64,000 nucleotides of DNA from Henricia sp. BOLD:AAB3569 (GCA_037783545.1 JBBELK010000690.1:203561-267560), one strand, 5' to 3'; positions 23,601 to 34,510 are shown, numbered from the stretch's first letter. The notes: generated by a model not told the origin, from the sequence alone. Translations and numbers: made by a program.

Positions 23601-24373
23601 TTCACATGTTCAATGTGTGGTGCAAGCCTCAACCACTTTGGTACAAAGTCGTTGAGGTTGTATTTATAATTGCCCTTGAATTGTGTATATGGGTCTGTCC
23701 ACGGTAATGGGGTACAATTCTGTAACATTCAAGATCTTAGGTCCCAGTTCACTTCAAATGTATTAATTTTATCTTTAAATTATCAAGCTAAACTGAGGAA
23801 ATAACTTTTTCACCAAGGAGTAAGAAAAATAGTCCTATAACATACATTTGTGAAAACCTCGTGCACAAATTTTCCTATTACGCATGTAACAAAGACGGAA
23901 AAAGATGTCACAAAATTGTCTGTCCACGTTACATGCGTAATAGGAAAATTTGTGCACTTGCTTTTTAAAAATGTATGTTGTGGCAGCAATTTGTTACTTT
24001 TTTGGGCAAAAGTTATCTCCTGAGAACAAAACAAGGACATTTCTTTAATTCTGAGATAAACTAAAGACATCTGAAAGGAATTATTGACTTATTTTTCAAA
24101 TGTGCCCCATTACTGTGGACAGACCCATATGCGTATTATATTTATTTTTATTACTTATAAATAAATTTATACTAAATTTGTTTAACAATGCCCATGCTAG
24201 AAATTAAAGAAATTAATTTAATTTAGAAAAATTCCAGTGATGTCCAGGCACAATATGCCTTCAAGATGGTTCACGTTTTCATTGCAGGTATTACCAAAGA
24301 ACCTCATGATCACATTACTAGCATGTCCAACAAGCTGATGATTCCTCTGCCTACCATCTCGCCACTACAGTAA
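14601..24373 (+). CDS. NIPSNAP3: NIPSNAP3-like protein, 6 exons, 247 aa
   Basis: NIPSNAP family, ferredoxin-like alpha/beta-barrel proteins usually associated with mitochondria or vesicle membranes. Biochemical activity is not settled. Exons: 14601-14645, 17181-17403, 19093-19257, 19955-20104, 23393-23467, 24288-24373. The total of 744 nt keeps phase at every junction and gives 247 aa, the usual NIPSNAP3 length. Two tandem NIPSNAP domains are visible. The first (about residues 36-135) has IYELRTYTIKP, HLWEYDNFAHRTEVRQKLA and a region ending APFLVKQKNAVLLP. The second (about 145-247) has GVYELCQYEAKPG, VYHLWNYRSMDKRQEV and MSNKLMIPLPTISPLQ before TAA. Exons 2-6 are firm. Exon 1 rests on its position, an ATG with A at -3 and G at +4, a donor in phase 0 and the total length. 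Divergent from PSMB5. Introns contain several foldback elements. Confidence 0.9.
14818..15747. repeat. (ACGT)n-rich microsatellite array
   Basis: Runs of TACG/ACGT interrupted by GTGATAATA spacers, roughly every 22-30 bp. A near-duplicated stretch occurs around 15040-15180 and 15240-15380. The core tetranucleotide is its own reverse complement. Long minus-strand open frames of V-R-T-Y text here are repeat artefacts. In intron 1 of the NIPSNAP3-like gene. Confidence 0.93.
15760..17180. other. Intron 1 remainder, nothing recognised
   Basis: Low-complexity AT-rich DNA. GGCCAGTTG/CAACTGGCC-like words around 16345-16410 and 17030-17100 hint at a decayed inverted repeat, but no ends could be set. 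Confidence 0.3.
17181..17403 (+). CDS. NIPSNAP3: NIPSNAP3-like exon 2
   Basis: Acceptor TATTTTGAAG|ACA and donor TATG|GTAGGG. Contains IYELRTYTIKPAHFQSYLEL, HLHLRKAHSKLCGFW and NHLWEY. The second line matches the conserved histidine/leucine-rich core of the family. Confidence 0.92.
17508..18052. mobile_element. Foldback element, 545 bp, in NIPSNAP3 intron 2
   Basis: Nearly the whole stretch is one imperfect palindrome. The left end GGGCAGTTCCACGGTGTTGG is mirrored by CCAACACCGTGGAACTCCCC at the right. The centre has ATGCGTAGCGGCCATGATAG (about 17704) mirrored at about 17812. No coding capacity. Confidence 0.85.
19093..19257 (+). CDS. NIPSNAP3: NIPSNAP3-like exon 3
   Basis: Acceptor AATCTAG|AT completes Asp and gives DNFAHRTEVRQKLARDQ, then WIDTYISRVAPFLVKQKNAV. 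Donor GGAG|GTAAGT, phase 1. Confidence 0.95.
19329..19884. mobile_element. Foldback element with CAGGGTGTA ends, in NIPSNAP3 intron 3
   Basis: The left end CAGGGTGTATCAGAAAATAA is mirrored by the right end TTTTCTGCTACACCCTG. Arms of about 160 bp share AATTTCACACCTGACTGAAC (left) and GTTCAGTCAGGCGTGAAATT (right). The end motif resembles Tc1/mariner-type MITEs. It fills about 80% of the 697-bp intron. Confidence 0.85.
19955..20104 (+). CDS. NIPSNAP3: NIPSNAP3-like exon 4
   Basis: Acceptor TGTGTAG|GT and donor AGCG|GTAATG. Encodes GVYELCQYEAKPGHENTLL and LMGLFSTDVGHNNS, the start of the second NIPSNAP domain. Confidence 0.95.
20105..23392. other. NIPSNAP3 intron 4, no gene; degenerate repeats
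   Basis: No supported exon. At 21390-21990 there are scattered ACTCGCGAGTAATCGATTAAT-like words, perhaps the remains of a MITE. At 22620-22870 lies a purine-rich degenerate GGTGGAGATG/GATGGAGAT repeat. The rest is AT-rich. Confidence 0.4.
23393..23467 (+). CDS. NIPSNAP3: NIPSNAP3-like exon 5
   Basis: Acceptor GATTCTAG|TG and donor AAAG|GTATAA. Encodes VYHLWNYRSMDKRQEVNASI, the second H-x-W-x-Y signature. Confidence 0.93.
23687..24130. mobile_element. Foldback element in NIPSNAP3 intron 5
   Basis: The left end ATATGGGTCTGTCCACGGTA is mirrored by ACTGTGGACAGACCCATAT at the right. The central 30-bp arms at 23861-23890 and 23928-23957 are perfect inverted copies (GTGCACAAATTTTCCTATTA). No coding capacity. 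Confidence 0.85.
24288..24373 (+). CDS. NIPSNAP3: NIPSNAP3-like exon 6 (stop)
   Basis: Acceptor CATTGCAG|GT. Encodes GITKEPHDHITSMSNKLMIP, then LPTISPLQ and TAA. Family members end in a similar LLIP-x-SPL motif. Confidence 0.93.
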
Positions 24374-26900
24374 CGTACATGTATTGCCAGAAAATATACA
24401 TTTAGGCTCGTCCTTATTATACCTGCTGCCACAAAGCAAACAAGTAATATTTCATGTAAGTTGAGGTTTTAATAATAAGATCCCTATTACGTGTCACTAG
24501 CTTTCAATTACATAATTCTAAAAAAATGTCTTCCAGTATACATGTATACTTAAGATTTTATAGCACTTCAGAGATCATGTGAAAAATTAGTGTATGAGAT
24601 CATGAGTACACATATTTAAACATTTACTTGATCATGAAAAAGTTGTAAACATCAAAACAGTAACCAGTTTGTGAAGACCAGTCCAAAGTAGTAAAGTGTG
24701 AGTACAACGCACCCCTAAACGAGGTAGTGGTGGATGAGGTGAAAGTGGGTTTCCAACTGAGGAGGAGGCAGATGAAGTAGATGTAGACCGGGGATGTAGA
24801 AAACGCTAAGATCAAAATGAAATATAATTTTTATTTAGAAACAAGGATTTACCAAATAATTTTTGAAAATAGGGTATGACAATGGAGTTGGCTAGCTCAC
24901 TCATAAACGTGGGAATGGGTAGACTACAAGATGAATGATGCAAAACTGCTATACTTTAGCATTTAAAAACGGTTATTGGTAATTTCAAAATTTAAAGTTA
25001 ACGTGTTTGTATGTACTGCCATATCTCCTGTAAAATTGTTTGAATATGAGGCCACAGTTATGCTTCAACAAATTAGAGGAAAGTAATATAATTACTTAGT
25101 GGATTATACCAGAGGATTATACTGAACAAAGCGAGCGGTTTGGGAGTACACAAAGTAAGTGTATTTTTTTTCTGATTTGTGGATAGTGAATGGATGTTCT
25201 ATTGTTACGGTAACAAAATGTCCTTCCAAATATAATGGAGGGCGAGTTTAATTGGCAGGCGTCAGCTTTTGTTGACCACATATCACACAATAAATGCTAA
25301 TGGCTGGTCTTCCTACGGTAAATAATATTCTTATATGTACGTAGCAACTCCAGGTTACACAGTCTTCCCCCATTTGACTCGTGAATAAGAAGGGTATGGC
25401 GTTAAGCTTTCAGTACAAGTGAGAATTGGCCTCACTACTTCTACAACATCTTTACCCATGAGTGTGTTGTCCATCCTGAAAGCACTATCGAGCCGGCCTA
25501 AGAATAGACGGCCCAAGACTGGATCAGATCCCGTCCTTCTAGCTGTGGCTGAACTGAGTGAGAATCCATCTCAAGCAACTATGAGACCAGCGTGCAGATT
25601 ACTTTGAAGCTCCGCTGTTGACGACTGTTGCCCAGGGAGACCAATAAAGAGTTTTTTTGTGCAGACTACTTAGCAACGGGGAGACAGAGCACGGAGCGAA
25701 AGTTCATTCTGGATCCAGACCAGGATGAGAATGAGAAGAATTCCGTGAAATTCCGTCTCGGGGGTGAGCGTTGCGCATGTGTGAAGCGCATCAAGGGAAA
25801 CGTACATCAACATCGGGGAGTATCATAAATGGGAAGACGAGCAAACTACTGGCTGGAAATAAGGGGATAAATGTGAACGTTAAACAGTGGATGCGCTTTG
25901 TGCATCAAAGTAAATATGTAACATATGCTGTTAGGAAGGTTTACATGTAAGTCGTAAGTATTTATTATTTTGCCTTTTATTTTATACTTATGCAGATGGT
26001 GACAATAATGGACTGATGGAAACCAGAAGACGGGCTTGTGATGTAATCAAGGTCATCATAACCACTATAGTCACTGATCGCATATTCAATCTGACACATC
26101 AATCTCAAGAATGACTGAGTGTGAGAGATGTGAAGAAGACTGTCCAATTCAGTGGGACCACGCCTGCATGTTCTACGGCTATACGCCGGAATGGCACTTT
26201 CAAGACCTTGTCCTTGAACATTACGACGCAGCCATACAAGTCGTAGACTTAACCACTCTGAGGCTAGTGTACAATGTACGTTTAGATTAGTGACGAACCG
26301 ACTCGGAGTTGGACCAGTTACGTACGTGTTACGAAGGAGTATATCAGACATGCGTGAAATTTGATTTCCATTACAGAAAATATTACGTTTGTTCACCTAC
26401 TTCTGCATATTCATGCACTAGCCTACCCACAGCCAAACAAATTAAAGCAATAATGCTCCAAGCATTTCTAATTTTTAACTGGCTTCAGCACCACGAAATG
26501 TACTAAACCTCTGCAAAGCCGTCTTGTATTCTAGGCAACACCATTTGCCAGTCTGGAGAAGCATATGCATGCTATGGCGAACGAAGGTCAGTCATCGTGG
26601 GGTTCTTCTGGTTCACCATAGGAGGTGGTGCGATCCAAAAACCGTGTGGTCAAAGAGGCGTGGGGGCACCGCCACAACTGCTGCCCTTCCCACCCCCTTT
26701 CACCAGCAGTGGATTTCAACAAGCTCCTATATTTGTATCAAATCTAAGTACATGTATGTCATTGGTACATCATCCTCGATCTGTAACTTTTCGTTTGGGG
26801 TATAAATACAACACGGCAGTATTTAACTGTCGATATTTACGAATTTCACCGTTTTTTAAATCTGAAATTACCTCGGTTTATGCTTTGACCCGCTGTTTGA
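24374..26900. other. Intergenic, 3' of NIPSNAP3-like gene, no gene recognised
   Basis: Several frames of 60-140 codons occur, for example minus 25977-26396, but none shows a recognised family, repeat signature or splice-supported extension. There is no clear AATAAA close to the NIPSNAP3 stop codon. Confidence 0.35.
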
Positions 26901-26901
26901 G

Positions 26902-27144
26902 TTAGTAATTCACAGATGTATCCTTAGGCCTAATCATTTCACTACCACATTTGTTTAGTCCCGTACAGCTGATTTTATTTCGATCCCCGAAGCAGTAATA
27001 CGTTTTACTGCATAAGGCAATCGCTTCGTCCCCCTGCCATATTGTATCGAATCCTCGATTTTCATTTGTACCGTCACGCTTATACCATTTTGGCTCTTCA
27101 ACTTTGTACTCTGCTCCTTCATTACAATGTACAATCGTTTTCAC
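26902..27144 (-). pseudogene. Polinton/Maverick-like DNA polymerase B C-terminal fragment
   Basis: The 80-codon minus-strand frame contains DEAIALCSKTYYCFGDRNKI followed by SCTGLNK. The CSKTYYC plus S/C-C-x-GL pattern recurs in the polymerase-like remnants at 36.9-38.3 kb and 33.6-34.5 kb. It is an isolated, decayed fragment. Family assignment is by resemblance and by the DTDS-bearing copies nearby, not by alignment. Confidence 0.5.
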
Positions 27145-27499
27145 TTACCGTAAGGTAGGCACAATCGGAAAACATTTCAATGAATTAGTAATTACACGGA
27201 TTAACAAACTTGAATAAGATGTGAAGGAGAATTGCAACATTCGTAATTTGGCGTATTGGTACATGAGGTTCCCTACTTGCAGACTGAAGAAGATTCAGAG
27301 ATGATTTTCTTGTTCATCTCTGTTTCATAAGTGACCATCTATTAATGTGTTCAAGGACCGTTAGTTAGGATGGGGGCCTTCTGAACATTTTTTGAAAGAT
27401 GGGAGCATTTGGTGCAATTTGGCAAATACATTTCTGGGCATCGTGTTTCATTCCATCGCAGATCCGTCACATGTATCGTAAACAGACGACGTCCAAGTA

Positions 27500-30275
27500 A
27501 TTGTACCACACAAGTAGATCTCTGTCACCCTTCCATTCTCTTGTCAGATTTGTCTTTCCTTCATGGAAACGAGCAACCATCATACCTATACCCAAACCTG
27601 GTAAAGACCATACGTCAAATCCTTCAAATTACAGACCAATAGCTCTGACCTCGTGTCTGTGCAAAACAATGGAGAGAATGGTGAACGACCGACTTGTGTG
27701 GTATCTCGAAACCAATGGACTCATCTCAGACTATCAGTGTGGTTTCCGGAAAAATGGCGGCACAACAGATCACCTAATTCGATTGGAATCATTTGTCAGA
27801 GATGCTTTCCTGAAAAAGGAACATGCTGTTTGCATTTTCTTTGACTTGGAGAAGGCATATGATACTACATGGAAGTATGGTGTAATGAGAGATCTTCACT
27901 CTGTGGGGCTTCGTGGCAAATTACCCTTTTTCATTGCTGATTTTTAAATTGACAGACGATTTAAAGTGAAAATTGGCTCCACATTCTCAACTCCTCATGA
28001 ACAAGAAATGGGCGTCCCACAGGGTAGCATTCTATCGGTCACACTGTTCAGCATCAAAATTAATTCGATAATCCAGACAGTACAGGATGGCATCACACCA
28101 GCACTGTATGTTGATGACCTCGTAATCTGCTACCGAGCTAGCCGCATGAACACCATTGAACGTCAACTTCAACTAACTTTCAATAAACTACAGAAATGGA
28201 CCAATAAAAATTGCTTCAAATTTTCCCCTCATAAAACTGTCTGCATGCATTTCTGTCGACTGAGGAATGCTCACTTCGACCCTGAACTCTTTCTTGGAGC
28301 TAACAAAATCAAAGTAGTCAGTGAAACAAAATTTCTTGGAATAATCTTTGACTCAAAACTTAACTTTTTACCCCACATTCGATCCCTTAAGACTAGATGT
28401 CTTAAAGCTCTAGATATCCTTAAAGTCGTTGCTAATAAAGACTGGGGTGCATAATGCTCAGTTCTTTTACATTTATACAGATCTCTTATCCGTTCTAAAC
28501 TTGATTATGGCAGTGTCGATGGCTCCTTTCAGGAACGAAACCCGTCGAACGCCTTTACATCACGGCAGGTGAACCTCCTCTTGAGTTACGACGCATCAAA
28601 CATTCTTTACAATATATCATCAAATTAGCAGCAAACCCTGCCTACCAATGTGTCTTTCATCCCAAATATAAACACATATATACTGCTAAACCAAAGGTCA
28701 TCAAACCACTCGGCCTCCGACTTCGGCCCCACATACAAGCATCCAAACTTAACTTGCAGAACATAACAACTAACCATGTAGATGTCCCCCCACCCTGGGA
28801 ATGCTATTCTCCACAGGTCTTTTTACATATATCCAAATACAAAAAGACGGAAACCTCTCCGTCCGTCTTTCAAAATGAATTTTTTGAGCTCTGTACTTTG
28901 TTCCCAGACCATACATCAATCTTCACTGACGGTTCAAAAGATGATGAGAAAGTCTCCTCTGCTGCTGTCAGTGGGAAGTACACACGGAGTGTTCGCCTAC
29001 CAAATCATGCTTCAATCTACACTGCCGAACTCAAGGCTATCCTACTACACTGAGCAAAAATATAAACGCCCCATGTAAATTATTTATGTAACATGAAATG
29101 GGCGACCCTAAATGAGCTGATATTGTCTTATAATTGTACAAATTGGTTATTCTAACGGACAGTAATATGTAGCATATTGAACAACAAAATCAATTTTGTA
29201 TGATTTAATATATTTTGCAACCCCTAAGGCTAATCAATGTTTCAAAGTGTCAAATGGGGCGTTTATAATTCTGTTCAGTGTAGCTCTAGACATGATAGAC
29301 TCGCAACAAAAACTTGACAACAAAAACTTCATCATCTTCAGTGATTCACTCTCAAGCCTACAATCTTTAAGAAATCGAAATATAAATCACCCTTACTTAA
29401 TAGAAGCCCTCGATAAATTGACAGACCTACATGTACAAAATGTTGATGTCCTCTTCTGCTGGATTCCCAGCCATGTTGGCTTAAAAGGAAACGACGAAGC
29501 TGATGTTCTCGCCAAGCAAGCTTTAAGATTGTCAATTACGCCTAATACCATACCTTATAACGACTTAAGATTTCCCATTCTTTCCTACACACAACGCATC
29601 TGGCAGGAATCATGGACAACTTGTACCTTTAACAAGCTCTACTCTATTCAACCAAATACTGGATTTTGGAAAACTTATTTACATTTATCTCGTTAAGACC
29701 AGGTTGTTCTCACCAGATGCCGCATAGGCCACTCCATATTAACCCACTCATTTATGTTAAAATCGGAATCACAACCCCAATGTATCCCCTGCGACAGCTC
29801 TCTTACCATACATCATTATCGACTGCATCGACTTAGCTCCAGTTAGACAACAATACTTTGCTTGCTCTACACTGAAAGATCTCTTCAACATAAACCCTAG
29901 TATCATCATTGACTTCCTCAAATCATCCCAACTCTACCACATTTTGTAAAACCCTACTCCATTCTTCACTTTTCCAAACAACACTAATTAGGGACTCATC
30001 CTGGGGTTTGCTCGCCCAGGCGAGACAAGATATTACTCTGCTCCAGGGTTGATTTCCCTGAAATAAAACCCACTCATGTTACTGTACTTTGTAATGTTTC
30101 TTCAATCTTGTTGAATATATCACTGATATATGATCCTAAGTTCATATATATATTTTCTATTTAATTATCTTTGATTAATATGAAGCATTTTATATATTAA
30201 CATGGTCCCGCCATGAATATGGCCATTGATGCCGACATGGCGTTAAACCCCTAACTAACTCACTCACTCACTCAG
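27500..30275 (+). mobile_element. 5'-truncated non-LTR retrotransposon with RT and RNase H (I/Nimb-like)
   Basis: RT blocks in order: RATIIPIPKPGK (about 27570), NYRPIALTSCLCKTMERMVN, GFRKNGGTTDHL, FFDLEKAYDTTW, MGVPQGSILSVTLF and the catalytic YVDDL (near 28110). A retroviral-type RNase H domain follows, with FTDGSKDDE (near 28925), ELKAILL (near 29040), FSDSLSSLQSL (near 29337) and NDEADVLAKQAL (near 29490). The 3' end ends in a (CTCA)n tail at 30257-30275. Stops at about 27945 and 28452, plus a MITE inside RNase H, make it inactive. RNase H and the CTCA tail favour the I/Nimb group. Confidence 0.88.
29048..29280. mobile_element. 233-bp MITE with TA target duplication, inside LINE RNase H
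   Basis: Terminal inverted repeats of about 26 bp begin CACTGAGCAAAAATATAAAC at the left and, read on the minus strand, CACTGAACAGAATTATAAAC at the right. They are flanked by TA on both sides (29046-29047, 29281-29282), as in Tc1/mariner-type insertions. Removing the element and one TA restores the LINE reading frame between ELKAILL and ALDMID, which fixes both ends exactly. Confidence 0.93.
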
Positions 30276-30790
30276 ATTTGTCTTTTGTATTAATCTTCAG
30301 ATTTTGTTTTTGAGTGTTCTGAAGAATGTCGAAGTTAAATCCAAGTGGCACTTCTACTAGATACTCTTATTCCTTTTAATTTCTCAGCTGTGACTTTCTT
30401 TGCAGCGGTGTGGGTTTTTGGGCCCACTTGCTGCGGCGCTTCCGCGCGGCGATTGACGAGATCGTTGATTTTCTAAAGAATTTATCGGTCATATCATTAA
30501 GGCACAGGTGGTTATTGACTGATTTCGTGAAGATAGCTAACCATTTCGGTCACGATCCATCGCCAACGTATTAGTGACAGTCAAAGTGCTTGACGTCCGC
30601 GCCAAATTTCTCCCCTCCCTCTACTGCTGATGGGCAATATAACGATCCAGTAATTAGCTCTGCCCATTTAGCAATTGCTTAGCAACACGGCACAGGTGCG
30701 AGTCGGCACAGGTGTGCGCACGGCACAGGTGTGCAGTCGAGTCGCGTGGCAGCGCAACTTTTCATTTACTGCATGCATCGAAGTCACTGG
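30276..30790. other. Intergenic, nothing recognised
   Basis: It contains a GGCACAGGTGTGC-type short repeat at 30685-30735 and a phrase near 30386 (CAGCTGTGACTTTCTTTGCAG) that recurs at 35981 in the Polinton-like block. Otherwise no feature. Confidence 0.35.
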
Positions 30791-30795
30791 TCAAC

Positions 30796-31098
30796 ATGGC
30801 GAGTTCATTTTCAATTTCGAGCCCCGACATTTCAGCGCTACAATTTGAAGTCAATCTGTCGCTCTTTGGTAATACCACACTAACAACGATCCAGGAAAAG
30901 GGGGTATTTATTATTTTTTTAAGTCGGAGATATATTCACAAAATGGCATGGGACCGTTCTGTTGAGATAAGGGCGAAGTGCTATCCTTCAATGCGCAAAT
31001 CTCAACCTCCCCGCAAAATAAACATCGTCACGCAACCATCGAAAACTGGAGGCTTGGCTAACATTGCAGAAAGTACATGCAGCTGTGTCGCAGGATAA
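30796..31098 (+). pseudogene. Possible SWIM-zinc-finger / YqaJ-associated protein fragment
   Basis: From the ATG at 30796 the frame reads MASSFSISSPDISALQFEV, then GVFIIFLSRRYIHKMAWD, EIRAKCYPSMRKSQPP and CSCVAG before a stop. The order Y-I-H, R-A-K-C-x-P-S-M-R-K, then C-S-C-V-A-G resembles proteins in which C-x-C-x(n)-C-x-H forms a SWIM zinc finger, often next to a YqaJ-type nuclease in invertebrate genomes. The CNH half is absent. A possible continuation at about 31390-31512 (HNGNPGLTPEAHDEYTKQRS) is unproven. May be an exon or a dead copy. Confidence 0.3.
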
Positions 31099-31779
31099 GC
31101 ACATTACAATGTACAGCTGAACACTGATAATAAGAGCACTGTTAATACAAAGTAATGCTTATATCAAACAAAGGTTCAAGTCCCAAGTCTTTGTTTTCCT
31201 TTGTTTTCAACACTGAAAATACAAAATTACTGTTATAATCGGGCAATTTACAAAATCCCAAGGACCTTGTATTATCAGTCTGTATTACCAGGGACATGAA
31301 ATTGGATCGGTATATTGCCACGTGTACCTTCATGTGATAAGGGCTTTTCCATCGAGAACATGGTTCTTAAAGGAAGTAAAGGAAATCACGATGGTGTTTT
31401 TTTTCAGGTAGTTGTAAAACATTTGCTGAATATCTGCCACAATGGCAATCCGGGGCTCACACCTGAAGCTCATGACGAGTACACCAAACAGAGATCCGTA
31501 CCACTGAGGAGTACGTTGTTTAGGGAGATATGATGTTTGGAGCTGGAGTCAAACACGAGTCTGATCTGATCAGGTTTCTGAGGGTGGTAGACCTTAAAGC
31601 TTGCTGAAAATCATCAACATATGAAGTCGATATAGTGGTCTTTTAGGTTTTTAGCAGCATTCTACGGAGGAAAATACGTTTGTTCAAGACTTCTTGTCTG
31701 TTTAGTAGACGTCGAGAGAAGCGAAAGAACAGAGACGTCAGTACCAGCTGTCATTGTAATCTTTCGGAAATTCTTTGTT

Positions 31780-32060
31780 CATGATGGACGCGAGCCATCC
31801 TACGTCATGCGACTCCCCATCATCGACACAAGGCACAAGACAAAATCATGTTTGCCAACGATACGAGGCAGCACAGATGTGCAAAAGTCACCGCCAGACG
31901 CGAGTCATCTTCCGTCACGCGAATCCCCGTCATCGACACAAGGCACAAGACACAAACCACCCGCTGGGATTCCAGTCCCAACAAGCGGGTACAAAACGGA
32001 CGAGTCAACCTGCCCGGACGGCCCTCCACGTTGGACGTCAAATGGAAAAGGAGACGCAAA
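31780..32060. repeat. Two-copy tandem repeat, period about 120 bp
   Basis: The phrase CATCGACACAAGGCACAAGA occurs near 31820 and again near 31932, preceded each time by GACGCGAG.CATC.T.CGTCA. No coding role seen. Confidence 0.6.
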
Positions 32061-32505
32061 GTGTCCATGTAGGGCCTACATGTATTTATACCCGAAATTA
32101 CTGACATGACTGACGTGGCGCTAATACCAGTCTCCTGAACCTTAAAAGTTTTACAATTAAAACAGTTCTCAGTTCGTGCACGGGTATATTTGCTCGTCCG
32201 GCCGCCCAACCATTTTACCTTTAACGTGAAGGAATTCTGCTCGTCCCGCCCCGTAACAAAAACTAGACTTTCTAAGAAAACATTAAAGCACAACAATACA
32301 CAAGTCATTTGAATTTAAAATATTTAAACTTTTTTACAACACTCCCTTTTAAGATATTTCGTAAGTGTCCATGGTCACTTTAATTCGTGTAGTCAAAGAT
32401 AATATTCTGGGCCTGGTCTATCTCTATGATGTTATCGAATTCTGCGTAAATGATAACTTTGATGGTTTTGTCCACGGTTGGGCAAAGGGCATTTCCGGTT
32501 GCACG

Positions 32506-32709
32506 TTACGCGTATATGACTAGGCTAAAGTTACTTGCGGTGCACAAATCTGGAGTTAAATCAAACGCGTACAGTGCGTAGCCTCCGGGGTAGTCCTCGC
32601 GATCAATTAAATCGTTTCCCGTTAGCAAACGTTTAACAAATTGAGTTTTTCCTGATCCTGTAGGTCCTACATTTAAACTGGTAAAATGATGTTTAAGTCG
32701 CAAATCCAT
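32506..32709 (-). pseudogene. Polinton/adintovirus-like packaging ATPase fragment
   Basis: The minus-strand frame carries LNVGPTGSGKTQFVKRLL, a Walker A (P-loop) motif with the F-V-x-R-L-L continuation seen in packaging-type ATPases of Polinton-like elements. It is only 67 codons long, with no Walker B in the frame. A further short in-phase-like stretch continues below 32500. It neighbours the polymerase B remnants on the same strand. Dead fragment of an old virus-like element. Confidence 0.5.
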
Positions 32710-32859
32710 TCTATCGAAGTAATCGAAAACCTCGCAGTGTAAAAGTCGCCATACTGACGAATGAAAAAAAATACATTTCCAAATTCTTTAATTAACATAA
32801 CTTGGGATACCTTTCTCTATCCCTCTTCAAAAATCAAAATATGAACAATTAAAAACCCA

Positions 32860-33610
32860 ATCAATCAAGTGGTCTTTACATTAAGTGTAACAAGTTACAA
32901 TATTTTACACTTTCTTAGTAATTTTGACTAATTTCTTAGTAAAAATTAGTCAATCAACAACCTTCAAACTTTCAAAAAATCAAGATTAAGCAACATGTAT
33001 TTACAACTGTCAATCAAGTTTTCTTTAAACAAAATTATCACAAGCAAAATTTACACCTTATTGCATTTCAAAATTTAGTGAATCCAGCAGCCTTTAGAGT
33101 TAAACTACATAAATAATAAAAAAAGTAAAAATTTAAGTCAGTTGTTTTTCCGCACATACAAAACAAAAACAAAAAAATTAGACATATAAAATAAAATAAA
33201 ATAAATAAAGTGTAACAAGTTAAAAAGTTTAACACGGCAGAATTTCAAAATTAGCCAATCCAACAACCTTCAAACTTATACAAAAAGTCAAGATTAAACA
33301 ACTCTGATGTGTACATTAGCTGAAACTTTCCAATTATTTGCAAACGCCATCAATCCAGTTGTCTTTAAACAAAAAACAAAAAAAATCAACAAGTTAAAAA
33401 TTTAAACACGAGCAGAATTTACACTTTTATAGTAATTTTGACTAATTTCTTAGTCAAAATTAGTCAATCAACAACCTTCAAACTATACCAAAAATCAAGA
33501 TTAAGCAACTGATATATGTACATTACCTGAAATTACACTTTCTTATTGTTTAACATACGCTACCAAATTAAGAAACCAAATTAATAAATGAATAATAAAA
33601 AAATCAATAA
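32860..33610. repeat. AT-rich degenerate repeat (AAATCAAGATTAAGCAAC unit)
   Basis: Phrases such as CAACAACCTTCAAACT, AATCAAGATTAAGCAAC and AAGTGTAACAAGTTA recur several times. The section 33084-33600 is repeated at about 37130-37500, as part of the larger block duplication. Confidence 0.7.
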
Positions 33611-33623
33611 TAAATTTTTTTTT

Positions 33624-34340
33624 TTTAGTCCGCTGGTCTAAATGTCTATGGTATTAGACTTTGCCAGAAAGCATAACATTTTTTTTTTTTTAAATGCCAT
33701 CATTCCCGACCTTTTTGGATATAAGTAGCCTATGTGAAAGCGGTCTTAACCTGCTGGTAAGTGTACATATTACCACCCCTCATTCTAAATCCCATTCCTC
33801 AACACATCCAGATACCTCTCTTTTGTTATGTTGTTCGTATTCTTAATGAGACCTTTGCAACTAAGTTTGTTCACTTCCCCGAAGCAAAACTAAGTTTACA
33901 GAGAGCTACAATACCCTCCCCTCCCACTCTATCTTAAAAGGCCTCGGGGTTTCCTTTTTTTATCTTATCTTATCTTGTCAAATAAATAAATAAATTTAGT
34001 CCGCTGGTCTAAATGTCTGGTAGGCCCCTATTCGACTTCGCCAGAAGCGTATAATTTTTTTTAAGAAAATGCCATCATCCCCGACCGTTTTTGAATATAA
34101 GTATGTGAAAGCGGTCTTAACCTGCTTGTAAGTGTACATATTACCACCCCTCATTATAAATCCACGGTTTATCCCACTGCACTACCCGCCTGCCCATTCC
34201 TCAACACATCCAGATACCTCTCCTTTGTTATGTTGTTCGTATTCTTATTGAGACATTTGCAACTAAGTTTGTTCACTTCCCCGAAGCAAAACTAAGTTTT
34301 GCTGCAGAGATAACCCGGGGTTATCTTGTCATAAGCTGCA
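33624..34340 (-). pseudogene. Polymerase B C-terminal remnant, tandem pair A
   Basis: Two direct copies of a roughly 370-bp unit (33624-33990 and 33998-34340) begin with TAGTCCGCTGGTCTAAATGT and share GCGGTCTTAACCTGCT and CAAACTAAGTTTTGC-type text. Read on the minus strand they contain pieces such as KLSCKGLIKNTN and ERYLDML, frameshifted. The pair is repeated at 37505-38270. Confidence 0.65.
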
Positions 34341-34510
34341 TTTTGAGCGGAATCAGCCACTTGAACTTTTGCCGTTTGAATACCTCTACTTTATCCGGTT
34401 TTATGACCGATTCTATGCTATCACCCGAAAGCGCCATATAAGCACTGTCTGTGTCCATTTCACACAGTTCAAAGTTGTACTTGTAAATGTACTCCACTAA
34501 AAAATAAAAT
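34340..34510 (-). pseudogene. Polymerase B catalytic motif C remnant (DTDS), copy A
   Basis: The minus strand reads MDTDSAYMALSGDS around 34420-34460. D-T-D-S is the metal-binding motif C of protein-primed and other family-B DNA polymerases. It is followed, in the direction of transcription, by the C-terminal remnants at 34340-33624. An AT-rich break lies just upstream. Not functional. Confidence 0.65.

Noticed and set aside
25977..26396. 139-codon minus-strand frame
   Set aside because: No recognisable motif, repeat relation or splice-supported neighbour; could be chance.
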